From contig CAYVLI010000091.1 of assembly GCA_964452105.1 (NCBI GenBank), forward strand, positions 1 through 8,434: a stretch of 8,434 nt of DNA. Direction: 5' to 3'. The notes under the pieces are model-generated. The model made no database searches. It was not told where the DNA came from and saw only the letters and a list, made by a program, of their open reading frames with translations. The DNA comes from CAYVLI01 sp964452105 [NCBI: uncultured Nitrospinota bacterium]. Lineage in GTDB: Bacteria; JAUXIQ01. A program made the position numbers and the translations under genes. Position 1 is the first letter of the stretch, and every line of letters starts with the position of its first letter. Shown here in pieces: positions 1 to 5,925 of this stretch.

Positions 1-857
1 ACGGCGCTACCATCATGGCCAGTGCGGTCTGGAAGGAAGAGGGGCTGTCGATTCAGGGCGGGACTGGAGTGGGAGTGGTCACGAAACCAGGGCTTCAGAT
101 AGCGGTGGGCAGCCGCGCAATCAACCCTGTCCCTTTGCAAATGATAAGGGAAGCGGTGCATGAGGTAACGGACAGGGGAGTGGCGGTAACCATCTCAGTC
201 CCCGGTGGAGAAGAGCTCGCCAGGAAGACCTTCAATCCTCGCCTGGGCGTGGTGGGAGGCATTTCCATCATAGGCACGACGGGAATAGTGGAGCCGAAAT
301 CCATCGAAGCCCTCAAGGCTTCCCTCCTCTGCGCGCTGGACATAGCCGCAGCCCGGGGATATGAAGCGCTGGTAGTGGTTCCCGGCAATATCGGAGAGAA
401 GGGGGTAAGGCGCCTCCTCTCCCTCGAAGAGGATCAAGTGGTGCAGATGAGCAACTACGCGGGGTTCATGCTCCATGCCGCCTGTAAGCGCGGTTTCAAA
501 CGCATCCTCCTTGCGGGGCATCCGGGTAAGTTGCTCAAATTGATAAGGGGCGATTTCGAAACCCATTCATCTAAATCGGAGAGCGCTGTCCCGCTGGTCA
601 TGCAGGCATTGTCTGCACATTATCCTGAGCTGTCCGAACAGGAGCAGTACAGCAGCCTCGGTACGGTGGAGGGGTTCATTCAGTTGCTGCCTCCGGAAGT
701 ATCGGATGATATTTTTGGGAGACTGGCCGCAGAGGTGCAGACGGCCGCGGAGGAACACGTGAGCCGGAAGATGGAGATAGGGGTCATGCTTCTTTCCATG
801 AAAGGAGAGTTGGTGGGCGAATCCGCCGGCGCTCGTTCCTGGAGGCCAGGCAGTTGA
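1..857 (+). CDS. cbiD: Cobalt-precorrin-5B (C1)-methyltransferase CbiD, 5'-partial
   Basis: CbiD transfers a methyl group from S-adenosylmethionine to C1 of cobalt-precorrin-5B, giving cobalt-precorrin-6A, in anaerobic cobalamin synthesis; it is cytosolic. The reading frame is open to the window edge: codons for G-A-T-I precede the ATG at base 15, and family members read through here, so that ATG is internal and roughly 80 N-terminal residues lie outside. Counting from that Met, the family pattern is clear: GGTGVGVVTKPGL (residues 15-27) with AINPVP after it, GGISIIGTTGIVEP (about 81-94), a PGNIG motif, SNYAGFMLHAA, and GHPGKLLKL followed by THS. In the usual CbiD the GH motif reads GHIGKLVKLA, so this copy is slightly divergent but intact. 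The stop codon overlaps the TTG start of cbiE. No frameshift is seen. Identity is confident; only the 5' end is unknown. Confidence 0.93.
   Translation, partial: GATIMASAVWKEEGLSIQGGTGVGVVTKPGLQIAVGSRAINPVPLQMIREAVHEVTDRGVAVTISVPGGEELARKTFNPRLGVVGGISIIGTTGIVEPKSIEALKASLLCALDIAAARGYEALVVVPGNIGEKGVRRLLSLEEDQVVQMSNYAGFMLHAACKRGFKRILLAGHPGKLLKLIRGDFETHSSKSESAVPLVMQALSAHYPELSEQEQYSSLGTVEGFIQLLPPEVSDDIFGRLAAEVQTAAEEHVSRKMEIGVMLLSMKGELVGESAGARSWRPGS
841..845 (+). promoter_or_regulatory. Ribosome binding site deciding the TTG start of cbiE
   Basis: GGAGG lies within the end of cbiD, 8 nt before the TTG at 854. The next in-frame candidate, a GTG at 863, would be 17 nt away, too far for normal initiation. 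The spacing therefore favours the TTG start and a TTGA overlap with the cbiD stop. Confidence 0.7.
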
Positions 858-1486
858 ACCGGGTGATCATAGCCGGCTGCGGACCCGGCTCCAGGGAGCA
901 CCTGACCTTCGCCGCCGTGCAGGCGGTGGAAAAGGCGGACCTGCTCGTAGGTCCGCCGAGGCTCCTGGATCTTTTTAACCGCATAACCTGTGATAAATTA
1001 ATCCTCAAGGGCAATTACCAGGAAGCCCTGAAGGTCATCGACCAAAAAAGGGGTGAGACCCGCGTCGTGGTCCTAGTCACAGGAGACCCGGGCGTGCACA
1101 GCTTCGCCAGGTCGGTCGTAAAAAAGTTGGGCAGGTCGTCCTGCAAAGTGCTGCCGGGCGTAAGCGCCGTGCAATATGCGTTTGCTCTGCTGGGGATGAC
1201 ATGGGAAGATGCGGTGATATACAGTTGTCACGGACACGACCTTGAAGGAGTAGATGCGGTGATTCTGAATAACAGCAAGGTGGCCATACTCACCAGCGGT
1301 GAAGAAGACCCGGCGGCGGTGGGAAGGGCGCTCGCGCCAGATTCCGTCCGAGGCAAGAGCATCTACCTCTGCGAGAATCTCTCCCTCCCCGGAGAGCGCG
1401 TTGTGCGGCTCACCCTGGAGCAGCTCAGGAGCAGCGGGGCGGCTCCCCTTAATGTTATCATAGTGGTGAAGGAAGACCAGCCATGA
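854..1486 (+). CDS. cbiE: Cobalt-precorrin-7 (C5)-methyltransferase CbiE
   Basis: CbiE is a SAM-dependent tetrapyrrole methylase that methylates C5 of the corrin ring. The class III methylase fold is visible as the N-terminal GCGPGS loop (residues 8-13), LLVGPPRLL (about 30-38, typical of CbiE/CobL-N), VTGDPGVHSF (75-84) and VLPGVSAVQYAF (99-110), followed by the CbiE-type SCHGHD (124-129). The 210-residue length fits a stand-alone CbiE; no CbiT domain is fused to it. The TTG start is chosen because GGAGG sits 8 nt upstream and the start overlaps the cbiD stop. The 3' end overlaps cbiL by ATGA, so the genes are likely translationally coupled. A GTG at 863 is the alternative start and would shorten the protein by 3 residues only. 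Confidence 0.93.
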   Translation: MNRVIIAGCGPGSREHLTFAAVQAVEKADLLVGPPRLLDLFNRITCDKLILKGNYQEALKVIDQKRGETRVVVLVTGDPGVHSFARSVVKKLGRSSCKVLPGVSAVQYAFALLGMTWEDAVIYSCHGHDLEGVDAVILNNSKVAILTSGEEDPAAVGRALAPDSVRGKSIYLCENLSLPGERVVRLTLEQLRSSGAAPLNVIIVVKEDQP

Positions 1487-2235
1487 GAGAAGAAGTTACG
1501 GGAAAGTTTTATGGCCTGGGGGTAGGGCCGGGTGATCCCGATTTGTTGACTCTCAAGGCCGTCCGCGTGCTCCAGGATTGTCAGGTAGTATTCGTCCCCC
1601 GGGCGAGGACAGGTCAGGGAAGCAGGGCCAGGGAGATAGCCGGGCTCCACATAGGGCAGGGTTCGGAAGTAGTGGAGCTGGTCTTTCCCATGACAAAAGA
1701 CTCTGAAAAACTCGAAGAGAGTTGGCGAGTCTCGGTGGACAGGGTAGCCGCCGTGCTGATGAGCGGCAGGAACGCCGCCTTCCTGACCCTCGGCGACCCC
1801 ATGCTATACAGCACCTACATCTATTTGCTCAAGGGCCTGCGTAAAGCCTTGCCAACACTGGAAATAGAGACTGTCCCCGGAATTACTTCCATAACCGCCG
1901 CCGCCGCCCTGGCCGATTTTCCCATCGGCGAGGGTGATGAGAAAGTGGTCATAGTACCGGCGTCGGGGGACATCGGGGACCTGGAGGAGTTGCTGGATAG
2001 ATTCGATACGGTGGTGCTCATGAAGGTGGCCAGGAATCTTCAGAGGATAATCGATCTCCTCGAAGAGAAAGAGTTGTTAGGCAGTGCAGTCCTGGTCAGC
2101 AGGGCGGGTTTTCCTGAACAGCGGGTCGTCAAGGAGCTTTTGAAGCTGAGAGGCTCTGACGATGAAGCAGGCTATCTCTCCACCATACTCATAAAGACCG
2201 GAAGAAAATATTCAGAGAGAAGGGAAGACGCATGA
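1483..2235 (+). CDS. cbiL: Cobalt-precorrin-2 C20-methyltransferase CbiL
   Basis: CbiL catalyses the first corrin-specific methylation, at C20 of cobalt-precorrin-2, to give cobalt-precorrin-3. The 250-residue protein is a complete class III SAM-dependent methylase: GLGVGPGDPDLLTLKA (residues 11-26), VFVPRA (36-41), a long middle helix region, LGDPMLYSTY (103-112) and VPGITSITAAAA (131-142) followed by LADFPIGEGDE. The GDPMLYSTY and FPIGEGDE segments are characteristic of the CbiL/CobI branch and separate it from CbiF and CbiH. The ATG overlaps the cbiE stop as ATGA, with an AAGGA ribosome site at 1469-1473, and the stop overlaps cbiF in the same way. In many anaerobic B12 operons cbiT lies between cbiE and cbiL; here the two overlap directly. 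Confidence 0.93.
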   Translation: MREEVTGKFYGLGVGPGDPDLLTLKAVRVLQDCQVVFVPRARTGQGSRAREIAGLHIGQGSEVVELVFPMTKDSEKLEESWRVSVDRVAAVLMSGRNAAFLTLGDPMLYSTYIYLLKGLRKALPTLEIETVPGITSITAAAALADFPIGEGDEKVVIVPASGDIGDLEELLDRFDTVVLMKVARNLQRIIDLLEEKELLGSAVLVSRAGFPEQRVVKELLKLRGSDDEAGYLSTILIKTGRKYSERREDA

Positions 2236-2957
2236 AAGTCTATTTTGTAGGTGCAGGCCCAGGCGCACCGGACCTCTTGACCATCAGGGGGAAGGCCCTT
2301 CTGGAGAAGGCGACCTGCTGCATATATGCCGGGTCGCTTATAAATCCCTGGTTGCTGGAGCTGCTCCCGCAGGGCTGCGAGAAATATAATTCGGCGGATA
2401 TGTCCCTGGAGGAGATAATACAGGTGATAAAAAATGCCAGGGGAGAAGGGGCGGACGTAGTACGCCTTCACTCGGGCGACCCCTCCATATACGGGGCCAT
2501 CAACGAGCAGATGGAGCGCCTGGATGAGCTTGGCGTGGAGTACGAAGTGGTGCCGGGAGTCAGCTCTTTTCAAGCCTCCGCCGCCGCCATGGCCAGGGAG
2601 TTGACCATACCTGAAATAACCCAGACCGTTATCCTGACCCGCGGAAAAGGGAGAACGCCTGTTCCGGAGCGGGAAGGCCTCAAAGCGCTGGCCGCGCACC
2701 GCGCCACCATGTGCATCTTCCTGAGCGCTGCGCTTATCAATGAGGTGGTGGATGAGTTAGTCGGCGAATACGGGGAGGACTGCCCGGCCGCTGCGGTTTA
2801 TAAGGCCACCTGGCCGGAGCAGAAGATTATTCAGACCACCCTGAGCCTGCTTCCACAGGCCATCGAGGAGGCCGGGATAACCAGGACGGCCCTCATCTTC
2901 GTCGGCCCGGCCCTTGGAAGCAAAGGGACAAGGTCCAAACTCTACGAGGCCAGGTAG
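2232..2957 (+). CDS. cbiF: Cobalt-precorrin-4 C11-methyltransferase CbiF
   Basis: CbiF methylates C11 of cobalt-precorrin-4, giving cobalt-precorrin-5A. The 241-residue protein shows GAGPGAPDLLT (residues 7-17), the CbiF/CobM-type CCIYAGSLINPWLL (29-42), RLHSGDPSIYGAINEQM (78-94), VPGVSSFQASAAAM (107-120) and RTPVPE (141-146). The YAGSL and HSGDPSIYGA pair is diagnostic of CbiF/CobM among the corrin methylases. The ATG overlaps the cbiL stop by ATGA, after a purine-rich AGAAGGGAAG stretch that can serve as ribosome site. It is the last gene before a 314-nt gap, so the first transcription unit may end here, although no convincing terminator with a T-run was found downstream. Confidence 0.94.
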   Translation: MKVYFVGAGPGAPDLLTIRGKALLEKATCCIYAGSLINPWLLELLPQGCEKYNSADMSLEEIIQVIKNARGEGADVVRLHSGDPSIYGAINEQMERLDELGVEYEVVPGVSSFQASAAAMARELTIPEITQTVILTRGKGRTPVPEREGLKALAAHRATMCIFLSAALINEVVDELVGEYGEDCPAAAVYKATWPEQKIIQTTLSLLPQAIEEAGITRTALIFVGPALGSKGTRSKLYEAR

Positions 2958-3004
2958 GCCGTCGATAGTTTTGTATATGACGAAATAAATAATCGTGCAT
3001 GAGA

Positions 3005-3078
3005 CTTTCACCTGAAAGACCTGCCGAGCAAGGGGGAATTTCCCCTCCCTTGACGGGAGGGGGAGGGGAGGGTGAAAG
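3005..3078. repeat. G/C-rich palindromic repeat-like element
   Basis: The ends form an 8-bp inverted repeat, CTTTCACC (3005-3012) and GGTGAAAG (3071-3078). Inside is a second perfect stem, CCCCTCCC (3042-3049) and GGGAGGGG (3055-3062), with a TTGAC loop, and an overlapping near-palindrome GGGGAATTTCCCC (3033-3045). The nested symmetry looks like a dispersed non-coding palindromic repeat. There is no T-run after it, so a simple terminator is unlikely. Only one copy is visible in the window, so its repeat nature is inferred. Confidence 0.55.
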
Positions 3079-3137
3079 GCCGCTGGACTTTATTATGCCT
3101 AAATTGGGCGATTTTTGTAGAAAGCCTCAGTTTGTCT

Positions 3138-3213
3138 GTCATTGCGAGCACCCGTGATGTGCGCGGCAATCTCATAGAAAAAAGCGAGATTGCTTCGTTT
3201 CACTCGCAATGAC
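3138..3213. repeat. TCATTGCGAG-type palindromic repeat (MITE/REP-like)
   Basis: The outer arms GTCATTGCGAG (3138-3148) and CTCGCAATGAC (3203-3213) are an 11-bp perfect inverted repeat. The inner arms GCAATCTC (3166-3173) and GAGATTGC (3186-3193) are an 8-bp perfect inverted repeat around a 12-nt A-rich loop. The sequence between outer and inner arms differs on the two sides. A TCATTGCGAG...GCAATCTC layout is familiar from dispersed palindromic repeats in several bacterial groups. The right arm contains the ATG at 3209, which would otherwise look like a cbiG start. Confidence 0.65.
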
Positions 3214-3215
3214 GT

Positions 3216-3244
3216 TTGAAATCACTCAATTTGGATTATATAAA
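3216..3244 (+). promoter_or_regulatory. Sigma-70-type promoter for cbiG-cbiH-cbiJ
   Basis: TTGAAA (3216-3221) and TATAAA (3239-3244) are separated by exactly 17 nt, giving a good housekeeping promoter with a transcription start expected near 3251 and a leader of about 20 nt to the TTG at 3272. The -35 box begins 3 nt after the palindromic repeat. This would make cbiGHJ a separately transcribed unit. The prediction rests on sequence only. Confidence 0.6.
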
Positions 3245-3271
3245 TCGATAAAACTTTGGGTAATAGAAGAA

Positions 3272-4057
3272 TTGAAAACTGCTATCATCACCCTCTCGCA
3301 TAGAGGATACCAGACCGCCAGACGCATCAGCGACGGCATGGGCGGAGCTGTTGATATCTTCGCACCCACGGACCTGGGCATTGAGGATGAGTCCGTCAAT
3401 GAGTTCAGTCATGGTCTTCTAAAACTAACTGCCGAGCTGTTCACGAGGTACAAAGGGCTCATATTCTTGCTGCCCGCAGGGGCGGCGGTTCGAGCGATAG
3501 CCCCCCACATCAGGAGCAAAAAGACCGATCCGGCAGTGGTGCTGGCGGATAACGTGGGCCGCTTCGTGGTGAGCCTCCTTTCCGGGCATGAAGGCGGGGC
3601 CAACGACCTCGCGCTCGATGTCGCCAACGTCCTCCGCACCGACGCCGTCGTCACCACTTCCACGGAAGCCGAGAAAGAGATAATAGTCGGAGTGGGGTGC
3701 AGGAAGGGTGTAACCGGGCAGGCCGTGGTGGAGGCAGTTCTATCGGCTCTGCACGACCTTGGGTTGGAGCCTCGGGATGTCCGCCTCATGGCCACCGCAG
3801 ACATAAAAGCAGATGAGAAAGGCCTTCGGGATGCTGCCAGGGAACTCAATATACCCCTTAAAATAGTCTCCTCGGAAGAGATAAGGCACTGTGTGAAGGA
3901 TTATCATAAGGATAAGTTCGTTCAGGAGAAAGTGGGGATGGAGGGAGTATGCGAACCTGCAGCCCTGTTAGCGGGGAGGAAAACGTTATTAATAGCAGGA
4001 AAGAAGAGATATCCGGGGGTGACGGTGGCCCTGGCCAGGGAATGCTTTACCTGGTAG
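3272..4057 (+). CDS. cbiG: Cobalt-precorrin-5A hydrolase CbiG, compact form lacking the central domain
   Basis: CbiG opens the delta-lactone of cobalt-precorrin-5A and releases the C20 carbon as acetaldehyde, giving cobalt-precorrin-5B. From a TTG at 3272 the protein has 261 residues and starts MKTAIITLSHRGYQTARRI, as CbiG N-termini do. The N-domain shows LIFLLPAGAAVRAIAPHI (about 63-80), DPAVVLAD and LLSGHEGGAND (102-112). After VVTTSTEAE (about 126-134) it passes at once into the C-domain, IIVGVGCRKG (137-146), with CEPAALLA and VTVALAR near the end. The roughly 60-90-residue middle region found in longer CbiG (about 350 residues) is absent. The frame opens at an ATG at 3209, but that lies in a repeat arm upstream of the predicted promoter, and its 21 extra residues look unrelated to CbiG. 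The ribosome site before the TTG is poor, so the exact start is uncertain. Confidence 0.87.
   Translation: MKTAIITLSHRGYQTARRISDGMGGAVDIFAPTDLGIEDESVNEFSHGLLKLTAELFTRYKGLIFLLPAGAAVRAIAPHIRSKKTDPAVVLADNVGRFVVSLLSGHEGGANDLALDVANVLRTDAVVTTSTEAEKEIIVGVGCRKGVTGQAVVEAVLSALHDLGLEPRDVRLMATADIKADEKGLRDAARELNIPLKIVSSEEIRHCVKDYHKDKFVQEKVGMEGVCEPAALLAGRKTLLIAGKKRYPGVTVALARECFTW
3940..3945 (+). promoter_or_regulatory. Strong internal ribosome-site match upstream of an alternative cbiH start
   Basis: GGAGGG lies 3 nt before an ATG at 3949 that is in frame with cbiH and inside cbiG. It is the best ribosome-site match near cbiH, but using it would add 31 hydrophilic, glycine-rich residues with no methylase character. 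The same bases encode the conserved CbiG tail, so the match may be incidental. Confidence 0.3.
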
Positions 4058-4767
4058 GAATAGGTCCTGGTGACATCCGCTACATGACCGGAGCAGCCAT
4101 TTCCGCCATCAGAAGCTCCGATGCGGTGGTGGGGTACACCACCTATGTCGCCCACATAAGCGACATGCTAAAAGGCAAGGAGGTCATCACCAGCGGCATG
4201 GGCAAGGAGATAGAGCGCTGCCGGAAGGCCATAGAGCTGGCCCGACAGGATAGGTGCGTCGCCCTCATCTCCTCGGGCGACCCCGGAGTTTACGGCATGG
4301 CCGGACCAGCCCTGGAGATATTAGCCAAAGAAGGGGCCGATCTCCAGGTTGAAATCATACCCGGCGTATCCGCCGCAAACGCCGCCGCCGCCCTGATGGG
4401 CGCCCCTCTCATGGTGGACTATGTCACCATGAGCCTCAGCGACCTGCTGGTCCCCTGGGAAGTGATAGTCAGGAGGCTTGAGGCATGCGCATCGGCTGAC
4501 TTGGTCACCGTGCTCTACAACCCCAAAAGCAGGACGCGCACCCGTCAAATAGAAGAGGCGCGTCGGATGTTCCTCGAGCATCGCGCACCCGAAACACCCG
4601 TGGGCATAGCCACCAGCGTGGGAAACCAGGATGAGAAAGTGGCCGTCACCGACCTGGCCCGCTTCACCCAACACCAGATAGATATGCGTTCGGTGGTGAT
4701 CATCGGCAACTCCACCACCTACAGGAAGGATAACCTGCTCATAACCCCCAGAGGATACGAGATATGA
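4042..4767 (+). CDS. cbiH: Cobalt-precorrin-3 C17-methyltransferase (ring-contracting) CbiH
   Basis: CbiH methylates C17 of cobalt-precorrin-3 and drives ring contraction to cobalt-precorrin-4. From the ATG at 4042 the protein has 241 residues, normal for the family, and begins MLYLVGIGPGD directly with the methylase P-loop-like motif. Further motifs are VVGYTTYV (29-36), ISSGDPGVYGMAG (76-88), IIPGVSAANAAAALMGAPL (105-123), VDYVTMSLSDLLVPW (125-139), VLYNPKSRTR (157-166) and VVIIGNSTTY (218-227). VSAANAAAALMGAPL and SLSDLLVPW are typical of CbiH/CobJ. This start overlaps the end of cbiG by 16 nt, with AGGGA immediately before the ATG, a poor spacing; an upstream ATG at 3949 has a better ribosome site but gives an atypical extension. 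The 3' end overlaps cbiJ by ATGA. Confidence 0.93.
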   Translation: MLYLVGIGPGDIRYMTGAAISAIRSSDAVVGYTTYVAHISDMLKGKEVITSGMGKEIERCRKAIELARQDRCVALISSGDPGVYGMAGPALEILAKEGADLQVEIIPGVSAANAAAALMGAPLMVDYVTMSLSDLLVPWEVIVRRLEACASADLVTVLYNPKSRTRTRQIEEARRMFLEHRAPETPVGIATSVGNQDEKVAVTDLARFTQHQIDMRSVVIIGNSTTYRKDNLLITPRGYEI

Positions 4768-5540
4768 TACTCCTCATGGCCGGGAGCAGTGAGGCCAGAG
4801 AAGTGCTCGATAAGCTGTCGGAGGAGGCGGAAAAGATACTGGTTACCACCGCCACCGACTATCCTTATCCGATAAATACCGAAAACGTTAAGGCCGAAAT
4901 AGATGTGAGGAAGGGCAGGTTGAACAGGGAGAGCATGGTGGAGTTGCTGCGGTCGGAGAGAGTAAAATGTATGATTGATGCCACCCATCCCTTCGCCGTT
5001 GAGGCTTCGGTTACGGCAATGGAAGCCTGCCGGGAAGCGAACATTCCTTACGTAAGGTTTCAGAGAAAAGAGTTAGCCCTCCCCACGTCGCCCCTCATCC
5101 ACCGGGAGGAGAGCATGGAGGAAGCGGCAAGGCTCTCCTGTGACCTGGGCGAGACCATATTCCTGACCACCGGTTCAAAAGATCTCGAGATATTTTCGGA
5201 GACTGCGAGGGAAAACGATCGAAAGCTCATCGTGCGCGTGCTCCCGTCCATCGATTCGATAGGTAAATGCCTGGAGGCGGGCGTTGAGCCGGACCGCATA
5301 ATCGCCATGAAGGGTCCCTTTTCGGCCCGCTTGAACGCCGCAATGTGGAAGGAACTGGGAGTGGACACCGCAGTCACCAAAGAGAGCGGGGAAGAAGGAG
5401 GGCTGAGAGAGAAAGTAGAGGCGGCGCTGGAACTGGGGATTCACCTGGTAGTGGTCAATAGACCCATCCTCGATTATCCGTGCTGTTTCGAAGATGCGGA
5501 GTCCCTGTACCGCTGTCTCAAAGAAGAAGGTATTATCTGA
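4764..5540 (+). CDS. cbiJ: Cobalt-precorrin-6A reductase CbiJ
   Basis: CbiJ (CbiJ/CobK family) uses a nicotinamide cofactor to reduce cobalt-precorrin-6A to cobalt-precorrin-6B. The 258-residue protein shows the family signature along its length: MILLMAGSSEAREVL (residues 1-15, nucleotide-binding start), IDATHPFAVEAS (71-82), PYVRFQR (95-101), IFLTTGSKDLEIF (132-144), VRVLPS (157-162), AMKGPFS (181-187), TKESGEEGG (205-213) and VNRP (231-234). It starts at an ATG overlapping the cbiH stop as ATGA, with AGAGGA 8 nt upstream (4750-4755). It is the last visible gene of the B12 cluster; later-pathway genes such as cbiC, cbiA and cbiT are not in the window. Confidence 0.93.
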   Translation: MILLMAGSSEAREVLDKLSEEAEKILVTTATDYPYPINTENVKAEIDVRKGRLNRESMVELLRSERVKCMIDATHPFAVEASVTAMEACREANIPYVRFQRKELALPTSPLIHREESMEEAARLSCDLGETIFLTTGSKDLEIFSETARENDRKLIVRVLPSIDSIGKCLEAGVEPDRIIAMKGPFSARLNAAMWKELGVDTAVTKESGEEGGLREKVEAALELGIHLVVVNRPILDYPCCFEDAESLYRCLKEEGII

Positions 5541-5566
5541 TACCCGAAAAATTCTCAACCCGCCTT

Positions 5567-5655
5567 ACATGCCCGGGCCGGGCATGTTCAGGCTGCGTTT
5601 CAGCCTGTCATCCCGGGGAAAGCATCTCGCTTGCTGTCGGGTCTCCGCACCCGAC
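5567..5655. repeat. Three tandem perfect hairpins after cbiJ
   Basis: Stem 1 is ACATGCCC (5567-5574) with GGGCATGT (5580-5587) and loop GGGCC. Stem 2 is CAGGCTG (5589-5595) with CAGCCTG (5601-5607) and loop CGTTT. Stem 3 is GTCGGGT (5636-5642) with ACCCGAC (5649-5655) and loop CTCCGC. All three are perfect and the first two are one base apart. No T-run follows any of them, so classic intrinsic termination is not shown; 3'-end mRNA stabilisation, a small RNA or a dispersed repeat are alternatives. Confidence 0.6.
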
Positions 5656-5845
5656 GACACAGACTATTGCAGTACGCTTCTGCACAATTACTTCCAGCTG
5701 TATCAACAAAACGGGGGAAATCATTATTTTATACGGCTTGAAACCAAGAATTCTTCGTTTAAAAAAGACTTTACTCACTAAACAGAACGAAAATATCACC
5801 TAAAATGCTTTATTAAACGCAGGGATAGCTCAATTTGGAAAAAAG

Positions 5846-5866
5846 TTTGACACAATCAGACTCAAG
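5846..5866. promoter_or_regulatory. Partial HAIR-like (HspR-type) operator
   Basis: The HspR inverted repeat HAIR has the form CTTGAGT-N7-ACTCAAG. Here the right half ACTCAAG (5860-5866) is perfect, the 7-nt spacing is exact, and the left half TTTGACA (5846-5852) matches 4 of 7 positions. It overlaps the -35 box and spacer of the dnaK promoter, where a repressor would act. The weak left half could be a compromise with the TTGACA box, or the match may be chance. Confidence 0.4.
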
Positions 5867-5875
5867 TATTATATT
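5847..5875 (+). promoter_or_regulatory. Strong sigma-70-type promoter of dnaK
   Basis: TTGACA (5847-5852) and TATATT (5870-5875) are separated by 17 nt, a near-consensus housekeeping promoter. Transcription would start near 5882, leaving a leader of about 44 nt before dnaK. No sigma-32 promoter and no CIRCE operator were recognised. Confidence 0.75.
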
Positions 5876-5925
5876 TGTGTTGAACTCACTTCATCTAATA
5901 ATCCAGTAGGTCAAGGAGGAAGCAA

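Larger units (their letters stand above)
2958..3271 (+). other. Non-coding break inside the cbi operon
   Basis: These 314 nt separate cbiF from cbiG in an operon whose other genes overlap. They contain a G/C-rich palindromic element (3005-3078), a TCATTGCGAG-type palindrome (3138-3213) and a sigma-70-type promoter (3216-3244). No cobalamin riboswitch B12-box was seen, no credible gene occurs on either strand, and no intrinsic terminator with a T-run was found. Confidence 0.75.
5541..5925 (+). other. 385-nt intergenic region between cbiJ and dnaK
   Basis: The 5' half is GC-rich and carries three hairpins (5567-5655). The 3' part is AT-rich and ends in the dnaK promoter and ribosome site. Short open frames here show no family resemblance and no ribosome site, and are not called. 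AAGAATTCTT (5745-5754) is a 10-bp palindrome of unknown meaning. No CIRCE element was found. Confidence 0.7.

Noticed and set aside
15-17. ATG as the true start of cbiD
   Set aside because: The frame continues to the window edge with G-A-T-I before it, matching the interior of CbiD, and about 80 family residues would be missing.
3209-3211. ATG as the start of cbiG
   Set aside because: It lies in a palindromic repeat arm, has no ribosome site, is upstream of the predicted promoter, and adds 21 residues that do not look like CbiG.
2958-3271. Cobalamin riboswitch upstream of cbiG
   Set aside because: A B12 riboswitch would be expected near B12 genes, but no B12-box-like sequence was found; the space is filled by palindromic repeats and a promoter.
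3409-3849. 146-residue minus-strand frame inside cbiG, and similar long antisense frames in dnaK
   Set aside because: They are Ser/Thr/Arg-rich shadow translations opposite well-conserved genes with no supporting signals.
5737-5765. Second possible promoter (TTGAAA-N17-TAAAAA) upstream of dnaK
   Set aside because: The -10 box is poor, and the near-consensus promoter at 5847-5875 explains dnaK expression.
5480-5803. Short open frames between cbiJ and dnaK on both strands
   Set aside because: They overlap hairpins and the end of cbiJ, have no convincing ribosome site, and their translations resemble no known family.
5818-5839. tRNA-like 5' end (GGGATAGCTCAATTTGG)
   Set aside because: It resembles a tRNA acceptor and D-arm start, but no anticodon arm, T-arm or matching acceptor strand follows. 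Probably chance.
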